From contig PGXI01000013.1 in the NCBI GenBank assembly GCA_002839125.1, positions 1 to 18,986 of the forward strand: a stretch of DNA of 18,986 nucleotides, in the 5' to 3' direction. Origin of the DNA: Tenericutes bacterium HGW-Tenericutes-5. GTDB lineage: Bacteria > Bacillota_I > Bacilli_A > Izemoplasmatales > Hujiaoplasmataceae. The notes under the pieces are model-generated. The model was not told the origin of the DNA. It saw only the letters and a list, made by a program, of their open reading frames with translations, and searched no databases. Below, piece by piece: positions 7,506 to 15,273 of this stretch. The position numbers were made by a program, and so were the translations under genes. How positions within the stretch are numbered: the first letter of the stretch is position 1; each line of letters opens with the position of its first letter.

Positions 7506-8129
7506 ATGCCAAGTTCAACATTTATAAACTTGCCAAAAGAAAAACAAGATAAAATCATAGAGTGCGCTTTAAAGGAATTCTCTGAGTTCCCTTTTTCCGA
7601 AGTTTCGATAAATCAAATTATAAAAAACGCAGAAATTTCAAGGGGTAGTTTTTACACATATTTCGCGGATAAATACGATTTATTAATCTATTTATTATCG
7701 CTATATAAAGAGAAGATTATTTCACACACACTTTTAGATGCAGGTGTACAGAAAGGTTATTTAAAACAACTTATATTAACTGTTCATCAACAGATATTCA
7801 TTGTTTTTAGTGAGGAAAAGAATAAAAAGTTTTTATTTAATGTTATCAGTTACTTTCAAAGTCACATCGACGAAGAGTTTAAAGGCGATCGCGATCAATT
7901 ACCTTTCTTAGGTGATTGTCAAATGTTATTAAATTTTCTTGACTTAAATCAATTTAAGTTTACTGATAAGGATAGAATAAACAAGACTATTGATATTGCT
8001 TTTGCAGTTTTGAAACACACATTATTTTTAGCTACCACCCAAAAATTGAGTTATGAAGAATCAAAAATATTATTAAATGAATACCTAGATATTTTGCAGC
8101 ATGGGTATATGGAGGAAGAAAATGCTTAA
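7506..8129 (+). CDS. TetR-family transcriptional repressor
   Basis: The 207-residue protein has the family's N-terminal DNA-binding domain: a first helix with KQDKIIECALKEF, then the helix-turn-helix at about residues 31-56 ending in the hallmark ISRGSFYTYFADKYDLL. The remainder is the variable ligand-binding and dimerisation domain, which gives no clue to the inducer. It begins with MPSSTF, as in several Firmicute members. It overlaps the ABC transporter start by eight bases, so the two are made together, and the palindromes in the promoter suggest autoregulation. By analogy with other TetR-ABC pairs the inducer may be a compound the transporter exports, but this is inference. Confidence 0.92.
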   Translation: MPSSTFINLPKEKQDKIIECALKEFSEFPFSEVSINQIIKNAEISRGSFYTYFADKYDLLIYLLSLYKEKIISHTLLDAGVQKGYLKQLILTVHQQIFIVFSEEKNKKFLFNVISYFQSHIDEEFKGDRDQLPFLGDCQMLLNFLDLNQFKFTDKDRINKTIDIAFAVLKHTLFLATTQKLSYEESKILLNEYLDILQHGYMEEENA

Positions 8130-10341
8130 ATTACAAAATATTTCCAAGACATATGTTATTGGAGAATTCAGTCAAAACGCTCTAGATGATATCAGTGTAG
8201 AATTCAGAAAAGCTGAGTTCGTTACTGTTTTAGGGCCATCAGGTTGTGGTAAAACCACAATGTTAAATGTAGTCGGTGGTTTAGATCACGCTGATAAAGG
8301 CGATTTAATCATCAATGATAAATCAACGAAAAACTTTACTGACCAAGAATGGGATATGTACCGCAATAATTCTATCGGTTTTATATTTCAATCACACAAT
8401 TTAATCTCACATCTAAGTGTTTTGCAAAATGTTGAAATGGGATTATCTTTAAGTGGTGTTTCTCAAACTGAAGCGAAAAAAAGAGCGATTGAAGTTTTAG
8501 ATCGCGTTGGATTAAAAGACCACATCCATAAAAGACCAAATCAACTTTCAGGTGGGCAAAGCCAAAGAGTTGCTATTGCTAGAGCTTTAGCTAATAATCC
8601 TGATGTTATCTTAGCTGACGAACCAACGGGTTCATTAGATTCTGAAACATCAATTCAAATTCTTGATTTGATTAAAGAAATTGCTAAAGATAAATTGGTT
8701 ATCATGGTTACACATGATTCAGAAATGGCTTATAAATACGCAAATAGAGTTATTAAACTTAAAGACGGAAGAATAATCGATGATTCAAATCCAATTTCAA
8801 AAGAATTGAAAGATGGTTCGAGATTAGATTTGAAAAAGACTGCAATGTCATTCAAAATGGCGTTAATCTCTTCGATTAACAATATTAGAACTAAGTTAGG
8901 AAGAACCTTACTTACTGCTTTTGCAGGAAGTATTGGTATAATCGGAATTGCCTTGATTTTATCTTTATCAAATGGACTAGATAAAGAGATTCAAAAATTC
9001 GAAAGCGAAACTCTTTCTGGATATCCAATTTCGATTAGCGAATCAAGAATAGATTTTGAAAAGATAAGAGAATCTACAGAAGAAAATCTTGAAGAATTCC
9101 CAGATCAAGAATATGCAACTATGTATGATGAGAACCGTTTCCAAAGTTTCTTAACGCCAAACAACATTACTGATGACTATATCCAATATGTAGAAGATTA
9201 TGTTGCTGGTGAAGGTCAACTTACACTAAGCGGTGTTAAATATCAAAGAAAAGTCAATATGGCATTGTTAAAATATATGACAGTTCCTGGAATTGGTGAT
9301 ACCTACATCCCAATATACCAAGAAACGATTGAAGAAAATGAAGATACTAATCCTGGCGATGTATTCGGAGTGAACTTTTCATTCTTTACATTGTTACCGG
9401 AAGGCGATGTTTTTACTAATAATTATGAGTTAATTTATGGAACAGAACCAGTTCAAGATTTTGAAAATGAAAACTTCCAAGTATATCTAGTTGTTAATGA
9501 ATATAATCAAATCTTCAAATCAACATTAAGAGTTTTAGGTTTTGATACAGAATCACAAACTCAATTTAATTTTGAAGATATGATTGGTATCGAATTTAAG
9601 TTGTTTATGGGTGAATATTATCCAATTACTTCAGATGTTTCAGATGCTATGACAATCACAATTTCTGGTATTATTCGTTCGAAAGAAGGATCAAACGTAT
9701 CACTTTTGTTTAACGGCTTAGGATATCCAGCAGAAGTGGCTAGCCACATTTATGAAACTTACCCTGATGAAGTTGGCGGAATTGATGCAATATCTCTTTA
9801 CCCAATTGATTTCGAAAGCAAAGATTTAGTAAAAGAACATCTTGATTTATATAATGTCGATAAGGCAGATGCTGATAAAGTTGAATATGTTGATCAAGCA
9901 GCAACAATCACTTCAATGGTTGGTGGAGTTATCGATACGATTTCAATTGTTTTAATTGCTTTTGCGGCAATATCATTGGTAGTATCATCAATTATGATTG
10001 CAATTATTACTTATATCTCCGTAATTGAAAGAACAAAAGAAATCGGTGTTTTAAGAGCTCTAGGCGCAAGAAAGAAAGATATCTCAAGAGTATTCAACTC
10101 AGAGAACTTAATTATTGGTTTTGCAGCGGGTGTAGTGGGAATAATCGTTAGTTATTTACTAATTATTCCAATTAACCTAATAATTGAAAATTTAGCCGAT
10201 ATGCCTAATGTTGCTAAGTTATCACCACTTCATATTACAGCCTTAATATTAATCAGTGTTTTCTTGGCTTATGTTGCCGGATTTATACCAGCCAGAATGG
10301 CCTCAAAGAAAGACCCTGTAATCGCTTTAAGGACCGAGTAA
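8122..10341 (+). CDS. MacB/FtsX-type ABC transporter, ATPase fused to permease
   Basis: This 739-residue protein joins an ATPase and a permease of the type VII (MacB/LolCDE/FtsX) group. The ATPase shows Walker A GPSGCGKT (38-45), Q-loop Gln90, signature LSGGQ (142-146), Walker B VILADEP (162-168) and H-loop His198. The permease has one membrane helix near 262-283, an outside domain of about 320 residues, then three helices near 607-633, 664-685 and 706-725. ERTKEIGVLRALGARKKDI lies between helices 2 and 3, as is typical for FtsX-like permeases. Such transporters usually use force on the outside domain to extrude peptides, lipids or drugs, or signal to other proteins, rather than carry solutes through a channel. 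I chose ATG 8122, with GGAGG at 8111-8115, over an in-frame ATG at 8101 that would start at the ribosome site. The substrate is unknown. Its position before lipid-like biosynthetic genes makes a lipid or toxic amphiphile possible. Confidence 0.92.
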   Translation: MLKLQNISKTYVIGEFSQNALDDISVEFRKAEFVTVLGPSGCGKTTMLNVVGGLDHADKGDLIINDKSTKNFTDQEWDMYRNNSIGFIFQSHNLISHLSVLQNVEMGLSLSGVSQTEAKKRAIEVLDRVGLKDHIHKRPNQLSGGQSQRVAIARALANNPDVILADEPTGSLDSETSIQILDLIKEIAKDKLVIMVTHDSEMAYKYANRVIKLKDGRIIDDSNPISKELKDGSRLDLKKTAMSFKMALISSINNIRTKLGRTLLTAFAGSIGIIGIALILSLSNGLDKEIQKFESETLSGYPISISESRIDFEKIRESTEENLEEFPDQEYATMYDENRFQSFLTPNNITDDYIQYVEDYVAGEGQLTLSGVKYQRKVNMALLKYMTVPGIGDTYIPIYQETIEENEDTNPGDVFGVNFSFFTLLPEGDVFTNNYELIYGTEPVQDFENENFQVYLVVNEYNQIFKSTLRVLGFDTESQTQFNFEDMIGIEFKLFMGEYYPITSDVSDAMTITISGIIRSKEGSNVSLLFNGLGYPAEVASHIYETYPDEVGGIDAISLYPIDFESKDLVKEHLDLYNVDKADADKVEYVDQAATITSMVGGVIDTISIVLIAFAAISLVVSSIMIAIITYISVIERTKEIGVLRALGARKKDISRVFNSENLIIGFAAGVVGIIVSYLLIIPINLIIENLADMPNVAKLSPLHITALILISVFLAYVAGFIPARMASKKDPVIALRTE

Positions 10342-10371
10342 AGTTTAATTAAATAATATACAAAAATAAAC

Positions 10372-10421
10372 ATATATGGTATAATTGCTTAGATGATAAG
10401 CGATTTACCATATATTTTTTT
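10372..10421 (+). terminator. Nested hairpin with T-run: possible terminator of tetR-ABC, overlapping the next promoter
   Basis: ATATATGGTA (10372-10381) pairs perfectly with TACCATATAT (10406-10415). Inside it GCTTA (10387-10391) pairs with TAAGC (10397-10401). Seven T follow (10415-10421). Read from the ABC gene this has the shape of an intrinsic terminator, though its outer stem is AT-rich. The left arm contains the -10 box of the promoter for the next gene, so the palindrome could instead be, or also be, an operator. Confidence 0.5.
10377..10385 (+). promoter_or_regulatory. Extended -10 promoter of the SPT-like/reductase pair
   Basis: TGGTATAAT (10377-10385) is a consensus extended -10 box (TGnTATAAT). 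No good -35 box lies 16-18 bases upstream, which such promoters tolerate. The predicted start near 10392 gives a leader of about 45 bases with GGAGG at 10424-10428. It lies within the left arm of the nested hairpin. Confidence 0.65.
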
Positions 10422-10437
10422 ATGGAGGTAATATTAT

Positions 10438-11661
10438 ATGGATTTATTTAAGAAGTGTGACGATTTTACATTAGCAGAAGAATATAAGGAGTTAGGTATT
10501 TATCCATATTTCCATGCTTTAGAAACAAAACAAGATATAGAAGTTTTCATGGAAGGCAAAAGAAGAATCATGATTGGTTCTAACAACTATCTTGGATTAA
10601 CCGGTGACGAAAGAGTAATTGAAGCTGGAGTTAAAGCGTTAAAGGAATTTGGTTCAGGAGTTTCAGGATCAAGATTTTTAAACGGTACTTTAACTACTCA
10701 TATTGAGTTAGAGAAAGAATTGGCAGAGTTTTTGAACAAAGAAGCTTGCGTAACTTTCTCGACGGGATTTCAATCAAATTTAGGAATTCTATCAGCTATA
10801 GCCGGTAGAAATGATCTTATATTCAGTGACCGCGAAAATCACGCGTCAATTTACGATGGAATTAGACTATCTTATGCTGAAATGGTTAGATTCCACCATA
10901 ACGATATGCAAGACTTAGAACTTAAACTTTCAAAAGCAGATCCAAGCAAAGGAAAACTAATCGTTACAGACGGTGTATTTTCAATGAGCGGTGATATCTG
11001 TAATTTACCTGAAATAGTTCGTCTAGCTAAAAAATATGATGCTAGAGTAATGGTTGATGATGCTCATGGTTTTGGTGTGTTAGGAAAACATGGTAGAGGA
11101 ACCGCAGAGTACTTTGGATTAGAAGATGATGTTGATATCATTATGGGAACTTTCTCAAAATCATTAGCTAGTTTAGGTGGCTATATGGCCGCTAGCAAAA
11201 AGGTGGTTGAGTATGTTAAACATAAATCAAGACCATTTATTTTCTGTGCTGCAATTACTCCTGCAAATGCCGCAACGGCATTAGAAGCTTTAAGAATTTT
11301 AAAGGCAGAACCAGAAAGACCTAAGGCTTTGTTAGATATCGCCAAATACGTTAGAGCGGGGCTAAAAGCAAAAGGTTTAAATATTATCGAAAGTTCGATA
11401 GCTCCAATTATTCCAATATATACATATTCAATGTTAAGAACAATAATCGCTTGTAAGATTCTTTATGAACGTGGAGTTTATGTAAACCCAGTTTTACCAC
11501 CAGCTACTCCTGAAGGAGAATGCTTAATCAGAACTTCTTATACTTCAACACATACAGAAAAATTGATGGATGAAGCTATTGAAATAATCGGTGACGTTTT
11601 AAATAATTTGCCTGAAGATGATGAAAGTTTAATGGCTTTATTACATGAGAAACATGAGTAA
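10438..11661 (+). CDS. spt: Serine palmitoyltransferase-like alpha-oxoamine synthase
   Basis: This 407-residue PLP enzyme belongs to the alpha-oxoamine synthases, which condense an amino acid with an acyl-CoA and lose CO2. Serine palmitoyltransferase (EC 2.3.1.50) joins L-serine and a long acyl-CoA to form 3-ketosphinganine, the first step to sphingolipids. Features favouring SPT over the close relatives KBL, BioF and ALAS are the PLP-lysine motif GTFSKSLASLGG (Lys241), the PPATP loop (354-358) followed by LIR (Arg365), and an N-terminus (GIYPYF, GSNNYLGLTGDERVIEAG, GSRFLNGTL) closely resembling what I recall of Bacteroides SPT. His135 in NHAS should stack on the cofactor, and Asp207 and His210 in VDDAHGFG match cofactor contacts. 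KBL has TLGKALGG at the lysine site, which this protein lacks. No transmembrane segment is present, as in other bacterial SPTs. The stop overlaps a reductase gene. Acyl-chain preference cannot be read from the sequence. Confidence 0.82.
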   Translation: MDLFKKCDDFTLAEEYKELGIYPYFHALETKQDIEVFMEGKRRIMIGSNNYLGLTGDERVIEAGVKALKEFGSGVSGSRFLNGTLTTHIELEKELAEFLNKEACVTFSTGFQSNLGILSAIAGRNDLIFSDRENHASIYDGIRLSYAEMVRFHHNDMQDLELKLSKADPSKGKLIVTDGVFSMSGDICNLPEIVRLAKKYDARVMVDDAHGFGVLGKHGRGTAEYFGLEDDVDIIMGTFSKSLASLGGYMAASKKVVEYVKHKSRPFIFCAAITPANAATALEALRILKAEPERPKALLDIAKYVRAGLKAKGLNIIESSIAPIIPIYTYSMLRTIIACKILYERGVYVNPVLPPATPEGECLIRTSYTSTHTEKLMDEAIEIIGDVLNNLPEDDESLMALLHEKHE

Positions 11662-12448
11662 AACTATTGTTATTAGTGGTGCTTCAAGCGGTATCGGTTT
11701 TGCTACTGCTGAGTACTTGGATAGTCTTGGATATAATGTCATAGGACTTTCAAGAAAGTACCCTACGAGCGATTACAAATTTAAGTACTTCTTATGCGAC
11801 ATAACTAAAGAGACACAAATCGAAAAGTTTGTTGATTTCTTAAATATAGAAACTGAAAGTATTGATGTTCTTGTCAACTGTGCTGGCATGGGTGTATCAG
11901 GTGCTATTGAGTATTCGACAGAAGAAGAGTTAAGAAAAATATTTGATGTTAATGTTTTTGGACAGTTTCTACTAACTAAAAATTTAATACCACTACTAAG
12001 AAAATCTTCAGATGCAAAAATTATCAATATAGGATCGGTAGCTGGAGAACTTATAATTCCTTTTCAAACCTTTTACTCAATGACTAAAGCAGCTATGCAT
12101 GCTTTTTCAGAAGGTTTAAGAAACGAACTTAAGCCATTTAATATTCAAGTGACTTCAGTGCTTCCCGGAGATATAAAAACTGACTTTACCAAAAATCGTG
12201 AGATGCCAAAAGTCTTAGAAGATGACCTTTACAAAGATCGAATTAAGAAATCTTTAGCACGGATGGCAAAGGACGAAGAAATGGGTATGCCGGCTATATC
12301 TGTCAGTAAAGTAATATTAAAGCTCATAAGGATGAAAAGACTTCCTGTGGCCAAAACAGTAGGGTTTCAATACAAGTTATTTGTGTTTTTAAAAAGAATA
12401 TTTCCAAAATCATTTGTTAACTGGATAATTAAAAAAATGTATGGATAA
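11654..12448 (+). CDS. Classical short-chain dehydrogenase/reductase, candidate 3-ketosphinganine reductase
   Basis: The 264-residue protein is a classical SDR. It has the cofactor loop SGASSGIG (8-15), NCAG (75-78), Asn100 in DVN, and the catalytic set Ser128, Tyr141 and Lys145 (YSMTK). A PGDIKTDF segment (170-177) follows the active site. Arg34 after the second strand (GLSRK) and the absence of an acidic residue there favour NADPH. The last 35 residues are hydrophobic and basic (FQYKLFVFLKRIFP near 237-250, then FVNWIIKKM), suggesting an amphipathic tail lying on the membrane. That would suit a lipid substrate. I chose ATG 11654, which overlaps the SPT stop by eight bases; ATG 11645 is also possible and would add three residues. 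Neither has a clear ribosome site, so translation probably depends on coupling to the SPT gene. Reduction of 3-ketosphinganine is inferred from this pairing. Other keto-lipids are possible. Confidence 0.85.
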   Translation: MSKTIVISGASSGIGFATAEYLDSLGYNVIGLSRKYPTSDYKFKYFLCDITKETQIEKFVDFLNIETESIDVLVNCAGMGVSGAIEYSTEEELRKIFDVNVFGQFLLTKNLIPLLRKSSDAKIINIGSVAGELIIPFQTFYSMTKAAMHAFSEGLRNELKPFNIQVTSVLPGDIKTDFTKNREMPKVLEDDLYKDRIKKSLARMAKDEEMGMPAISVSKVILKLIRMKRLPVAKTVGFQYKLFVFLKRIFPKSFVNWIIKKMYG

Positions 12449-12461
12449 CCGTACATTTTTT
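12437..12461 (+). terminator. Terminator hairpin that contains the reductase stop codon
   Basis: ATGTATGG (12437-12444) pairs with CCGTACAT (12449-12456) with one G-T wobble and a four-base loop, followed by a T-run. A run of A precedes the stem. The TAA stop of the reductase (12446-12448) lies in the loop, so the last codons form the first arm of the hairpin. Confidence 0.8.
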
Positions 12462-12468
12462 CTTTTTA

Positions 12469-12477
12469 TGATATAAT
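12469..12477 (+). promoter_or_regulatory. Extended -10 promoter of the hydroxyacid dehydrogenase gene
   Basis: TGATATAAT (12469-12477) is a consensus extended -10 box. No good -35 box is seen, because the terminator occupies that place. The predicted start near 12484 lies directly before the ribosome site AGGTG (12486-12490), so the leader is close to the minimum length. Confidence 0.65.
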
Positions 12478-12498
12478 ATTTTATGAGGTGAGCAAACT

Positions 12499-13419
12499 AT
12501 GAAGGTGTACATTGATAAGAAAATGATGGGTAGAAATAATTACCCCGAATTGCTAAAAAGATTTCCTAATATTGAATTTATTGAAGAACTAGATAAAGCG
12601 TTTGACGTAGAAGCAATGATTATCATGAACTCGAGTTTAAAGAATGTAAACGTCGATAATTATCCTAACCTAAAATGGATACAGTTATTGATGGCAGGTT
12701 TTGATAATGTTAATGTTGATTATATTAAGAGTAAGAATATAATGATTGGAAATGCAAGAGATATTTTTTCAATTTCAATTGCTGAAGATGTTTTCTCAAA
12801 AATCCTTTACTTTAATCGCAACACAAAATTTTATTTACAATCAATGGCTTCTAAAACCTGGAATCCAATAAAAAAAGAGCCAGAAATTTTCAATTCTGTT
12901 ATCTCAATATTAGGCACTGGATCTATTGGCCAAGAAGTCGCTAAAAGAATGAAAGCCTTCGGGGTTAAGAAGGTTTTAGGTTATAAGCAGAAAGTATCAG
13001 TTGTACCTTACTTTGATGAAATCTATACCGGAAGTTCTGGATTAGAATATGTTATTAAAAATGCGGATTATTTAATACTCGCTTTACCATTAAATAAGAA
13101 CACTTACAATTTAATTAATGAAAAATCTTTTGATTTAATGAAAGAAAATGCGGTTTTAATTAATGTTGCTAGAGGAGATATTATTGACCAAGAAGCACTC
13201 ATTAAAGCCCTAAAACAAAAGAAAATTAGAGGCGCAGGACTAGATGTGACAACTCCAGAACCATTACCAGAAACTAATGAGTTATGGACTTTAGACAATG
13301 TGTTTATAACTCCACATAATGCTTCTAGTAGTCCTTACATGAAAGACCGACTATATCAAATGACAGTTGAGAATCTTGAAGCATATCTTAGCGGTAAAAA
13401 ACCTAAATATCTACTATAA
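12499..13419 (+). CDS. D-2-hydroxyacid dehydrogenase (GhrA/PGDH-like)
   Basis: This 306-residue protein belongs to the D-isomer-specific 2-hydroxyacid dehydrogenases, which reduce 2-ketoacids such as glyoxylate, hydroxypyruvate or pyruvate. The coenzyme domain has LGTGSIG (138-144). The catalytic set is Arg225 in NVARGD, Glu254 in TPEPLP and His273 in TPHNAS. The second strand of the cofactor fold ends in GYKQK without the usual acidic residue that holds the ribose of NAD, which hints at NADPH use. The closest look is to the glyoxylate/hydroxypyruvate reductase group rather than to D-lactate dehydrogenase or SerA, which has an extra regulatory domain. It has its own promoter and faces the peroxidase gene tail to tail, so it is probably transcribed alone. 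The true substrate is open. Confidence 0.9.
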   Translation: MKVYIDKKMMGRNNYPELLKRFPNIEFIEELDKAFDVEAMIIMNSSLKNVNVDNYPNLKWIQLLMAGFDNVNVDYIKSKNIMIGNARDIFSISIAEDVFSKILYFNRNTKFYLQSMASKTWNPIKKEPEIFNSVISILGTGSIGQEVAKRMKAFGVKKVLGYKQKVSVVPYFDEIYTGSSGLEYVIKNADYLILALPLNKNTYNLINEKSFDLMKENAVLINVARGDIIDQEALIKALKQKKIRGAGLDVTTPEPLPETNELWTLDNVFITPHNASSSPYMKDRLYQMTVENLEAYLSGKKPKYLL

Positions 13420-13426
13420 AAATTCT

Positions 13427-13458
13427 AAAGAGGCAAATAATTTGCCTCTTTATTTTTT
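13427..13458. terminator. Bidirectional terminator between convergent genes
   Basis: AAAGAGGCAAA (13427-13437) and TTTGCCTCTTT (13441-13451) form a perfect 11-base-pair stem with a three-base loop. T-rich sequence follows on the plus strand (13453-13458), and the A-rich flank to the left gives T-rich sequence on the minus strand. It serves the dehydrogenase (plus) and the peroxidase (minus), whose stop codon sits at the edge. Confidence 0.88.
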
Positions 13459-13978
13459 ATAACAATTTTTCAATGACTGGAGCTAATTCTTCTGGTTTAA
13501 CTTTAGAACCATAGCGTCCATAAACATTTCCATCTCTATCGATGATAAACTTTGTAAAGTTCCATTTGATCTTAGAGCTTGTTAGTTTATCAATTAGAGT
13601 TGGCTTATGATCTTCTTTTCCAGGTTCTTCATCATTTGGTTTAACATCTTTTAAATACTTGTAAAGGTCGATTGCGTTATCACCATTAACTTCAATTTTT
13701 GCAAAAGTCTCAAAAGTAGTATGGTAATTTGCTTGGCAGAAACCCGCTAACTCTTCATCGCTACCAGGAGCTTGACCTAAAAATTGATTACAAGGTAAAT
13801 CAATTATTTCTAAACCTTTTTCCTTGTATTGTTCATATAACTCTTGAATTCCTTTATATTGTGGGGTGTAACCACATTTAGTAGCTGAATTAAAGATTAG
13901 CAGCACTTTACCTTTAAATTTTTCTAATTTTATTTCTTCTCTTTCAATATTCTTAATTGAATAATCATATACTGACAT
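13457..13978 (-). CDS. gpx: Glutathione-peroxidase family thiol peroxidase
   Basis: The 173-residue cytoplasmic protein has a thioredoxin fold with the family's catalytic set: Cys35 in SATKCGYTPQY, Gln69 in CNQFLGQ, and Trp139-Asn140 in KIKWNFTKF. Cysteine replaces selenocysteine, as in most bacteria. Cys81 in GFCQANY lies where thioredoxin-dependent members carry the resolving cysteine, so the enzyme probably reduces hydroperoxides with thioredoxin rather than glutathione. It has normal length and no signal peptide. The ribosome site is AGAGGTG (complement of 13984-13990). It stands alone between terminators. Confidence 0.94.
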   Translation of the reverse strand: MSVYDYSIKNIEREEIKLEKFKGKVLLIFNSATKCGYTPQYKGIQELYEQYKEKGLEIIDLPCNQFLGQAPGSDEELAGFCQANYHTTFETFAKIEVNGDNAIDLYKYLKDVKPNDEEPGKEDHKPTLIDKLTSSKIKWNFTKFIIDRDGNVYGRYGSKVKPEELAPVIEKLL

Positions 13979-14002
13979 GTTGTCACCTCTTTCTTTATCT
14001 AT

Positions 14003-14011
14003 ATTCTATCA
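14003..14011 (-). promoter_or_regulatory. Possible extended -10 promoter of gpx
   Basis: On the minus strand, TGATAGAAT (14011-14003) fits the extended -10 form with one mismatch in the hexamer. No convincing -35 box is seen. The predicted leader is short, about 20 bases. Confidence 0.45.
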
Positions 14012-14025
14012 CTTTGTGCACAAAT

Positions 14026-14059
14026 AAAAAAGTGATTTGCTATGAATTCTGCAAATCAC
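14026..14059 (-). terminator. Terminator overlapping the 3' end of the MFS gene
   Basis: GCAAATCAC (14051-14059) and GTGATTTGC (14032-14040) form a perfect nine-base-pair stem with a ten-base loop. On the minus strand six T follow (complement of A at 14026-14031). The first arm lies within the last codons of the transporter, and the TAG stop (14042-14040) begins in the loop and ends in the second arm. Confidence 0.85.
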
Positions 14060-15248
14060 GATTTTTTCTAATTCTAAAGTAAACGATAATCATTAAAACT
14101 AAACCAATAAATATCATTAGTGCCGAGAAATTAAAGACTTGAATAGCTTCAATTTCATATAGATACCCACCGATTAATGGACCTATAATCATCCCGATTG
14201 AGAAGAAGGATTGTCTAACGCCCATAATCGAACTATAAAAACCTTCATTAGCATTATCGGCGATAAAATTCTGTTCTAAAGGCTGATAAATTGCTTTTCC
14301 TACAACGTATATCATATAAACTGTATAAACTGCTCTGATAAAATCATTAGCTCTAAAAACGTATAAAACAACAGCTATACTTATAACTTGTGTGATAATC
14401 ATAATAATTAAGTTCTTATGAATTCTCGCAATGAGCGGAACGATAAACACACTTGTAACCAGTGAGACTATACCTGTGATTAAAACAAAGTTACCAATAT
14501 CTCCTGAACTATATCCTAAGTCATCAAAGTAAACATCAAGGTATTTTGATAGATTTGTTAAAGCAATGCTTATGAAAGTAAGCGAAATCAAGAAAATAAG
14601 TAAGTTTGTGTTAATTTTTTTAATATTTTTAAAACTATCAATAATGGTTGGTTTCTTAGTTTGTTTATTTAAAACATCACTTTCACGGATAAAAATAAAT
14701 ACCGCAATTGCGTGAACTATATTTAACAATCCTTGAATTAAAAACACGACTCTTAAATCACTGGTTCCAAGAAAAGATACTAATGTTACATTTGTACTGA
14801 TAAATCCACCTAAACCATAGCCTAAACTAGCTCCTAAGGCTAATCCAGCTGCTAACCAAGCCAGTCTTTTAGCTCGGTTTTCCGGTTTTGAAACTTCAAT
14901 CATATGCGATATGTACAGAGTCATACTGGCAGCTACACCGAATCCGCTCAAGAATCTAAAGAAAACCATCCAATACATATTACCGCTATAACCAAATCCA
15001 AATTGGCCGATGCTGTAGATTAAAAGACCAAGAGCCATAATTAATCCTTTTTTACCTTTATCAGCGATTATTCCCCAAATCGGTGCGCCAACCATTAGTC
15101 CAAAACTCATAGTCGCATAAAAAAATCCAAACATACGATCTGGAATTTCTAAACTTCTAACAAAGGCAGGGGTTACTGGGTGGCCTAGGTTGTGAATTAT
15201 ACCTTGGATAAAATATAAGATTATTATACTTATGAATGCTCTTTTCAT
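14040..15248 (-). CDS. Major facilitator superfamily transporter
   Basis: This 402-residue inner-membrane protein has about 12 hydrophobic segments. The loop after the second has the form GIIADKGKKGLIMALG, a variant of the MFS motif A that joins helices 2 and 3. A longer polar stretch near residues 190-210 (RESDVLNKQTKKP) is the central cytoplasmic loop between the two six-helix halves. The overall look is that of a multidrug or sugar/metabolite exporter, but the substrate cannot be told. The ribosome site is a modest AGAGGA upstream of ATG 15248. It lies downstream of pckG on the same strand, but a terminator and a promoter in between make it a separate unit. Confidence 0.9.
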   Translation of the reverse strand: MKRAFISIIILYFIQGIIHNLGHPVTPAFVRSLEIPDRMFGFFYATMSFGLMVGAPIWGIIADKGKKGLIMALGLLIYSIGQFGFGYSGNMYWMVFFRFLSGFGVAASMTLYISHMIEVSKPENRAKRLAWLAAGLALGASLGYGLGGFISTNVTLVSFLGTSDLRVVFLIQGLLNIVHAIAVFIFIRESDVLNKQTKKPTIIDSFKNIKKINTNLLIFLISLTFISIALTNLSKYLDVYFDDLGYSSGDIGNFVLITGIVSLVTSVFIVPLIARIHKNLIIMIITQVISIAVVLYVFRANDFIRAVYTVYMIYVVGKAIYQPLEQNFIADNANEGFYSSIMGVRQSFFSIGMIIGPLIGGYLYEIEAIQVFNFSALMIFIGLVLMIIVYFRIRKNRDLQNS

Positions 15249-15273
15249 CTAGTTAATCCTCTTTCTAATGAAC

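Noticed and set aside
8101..8121. Upstream ATG for the ABC transporter
   Set aside because: The added seven residues cover the GGAGG ribosome site and do not belong to the ATPase fold, which begins at the second ATG.
10386..10437. Riboswitch or attenuator before the SPT-like gene
   Set aside because: The leader is only about 45 bases, and the hairpin's left arm lies upstream of the predicted start, so the RNA could not fold it.
10438..12448. Threonine degradation pair (KBL plus threonine dehydrogenase)
   Set aside because: The PLP-site motif is of SPT type, not TLGKALGG. The partner is a short classical SDR, not the MDR or the longer GalE-like SDR used as threonine dehydrogenase.
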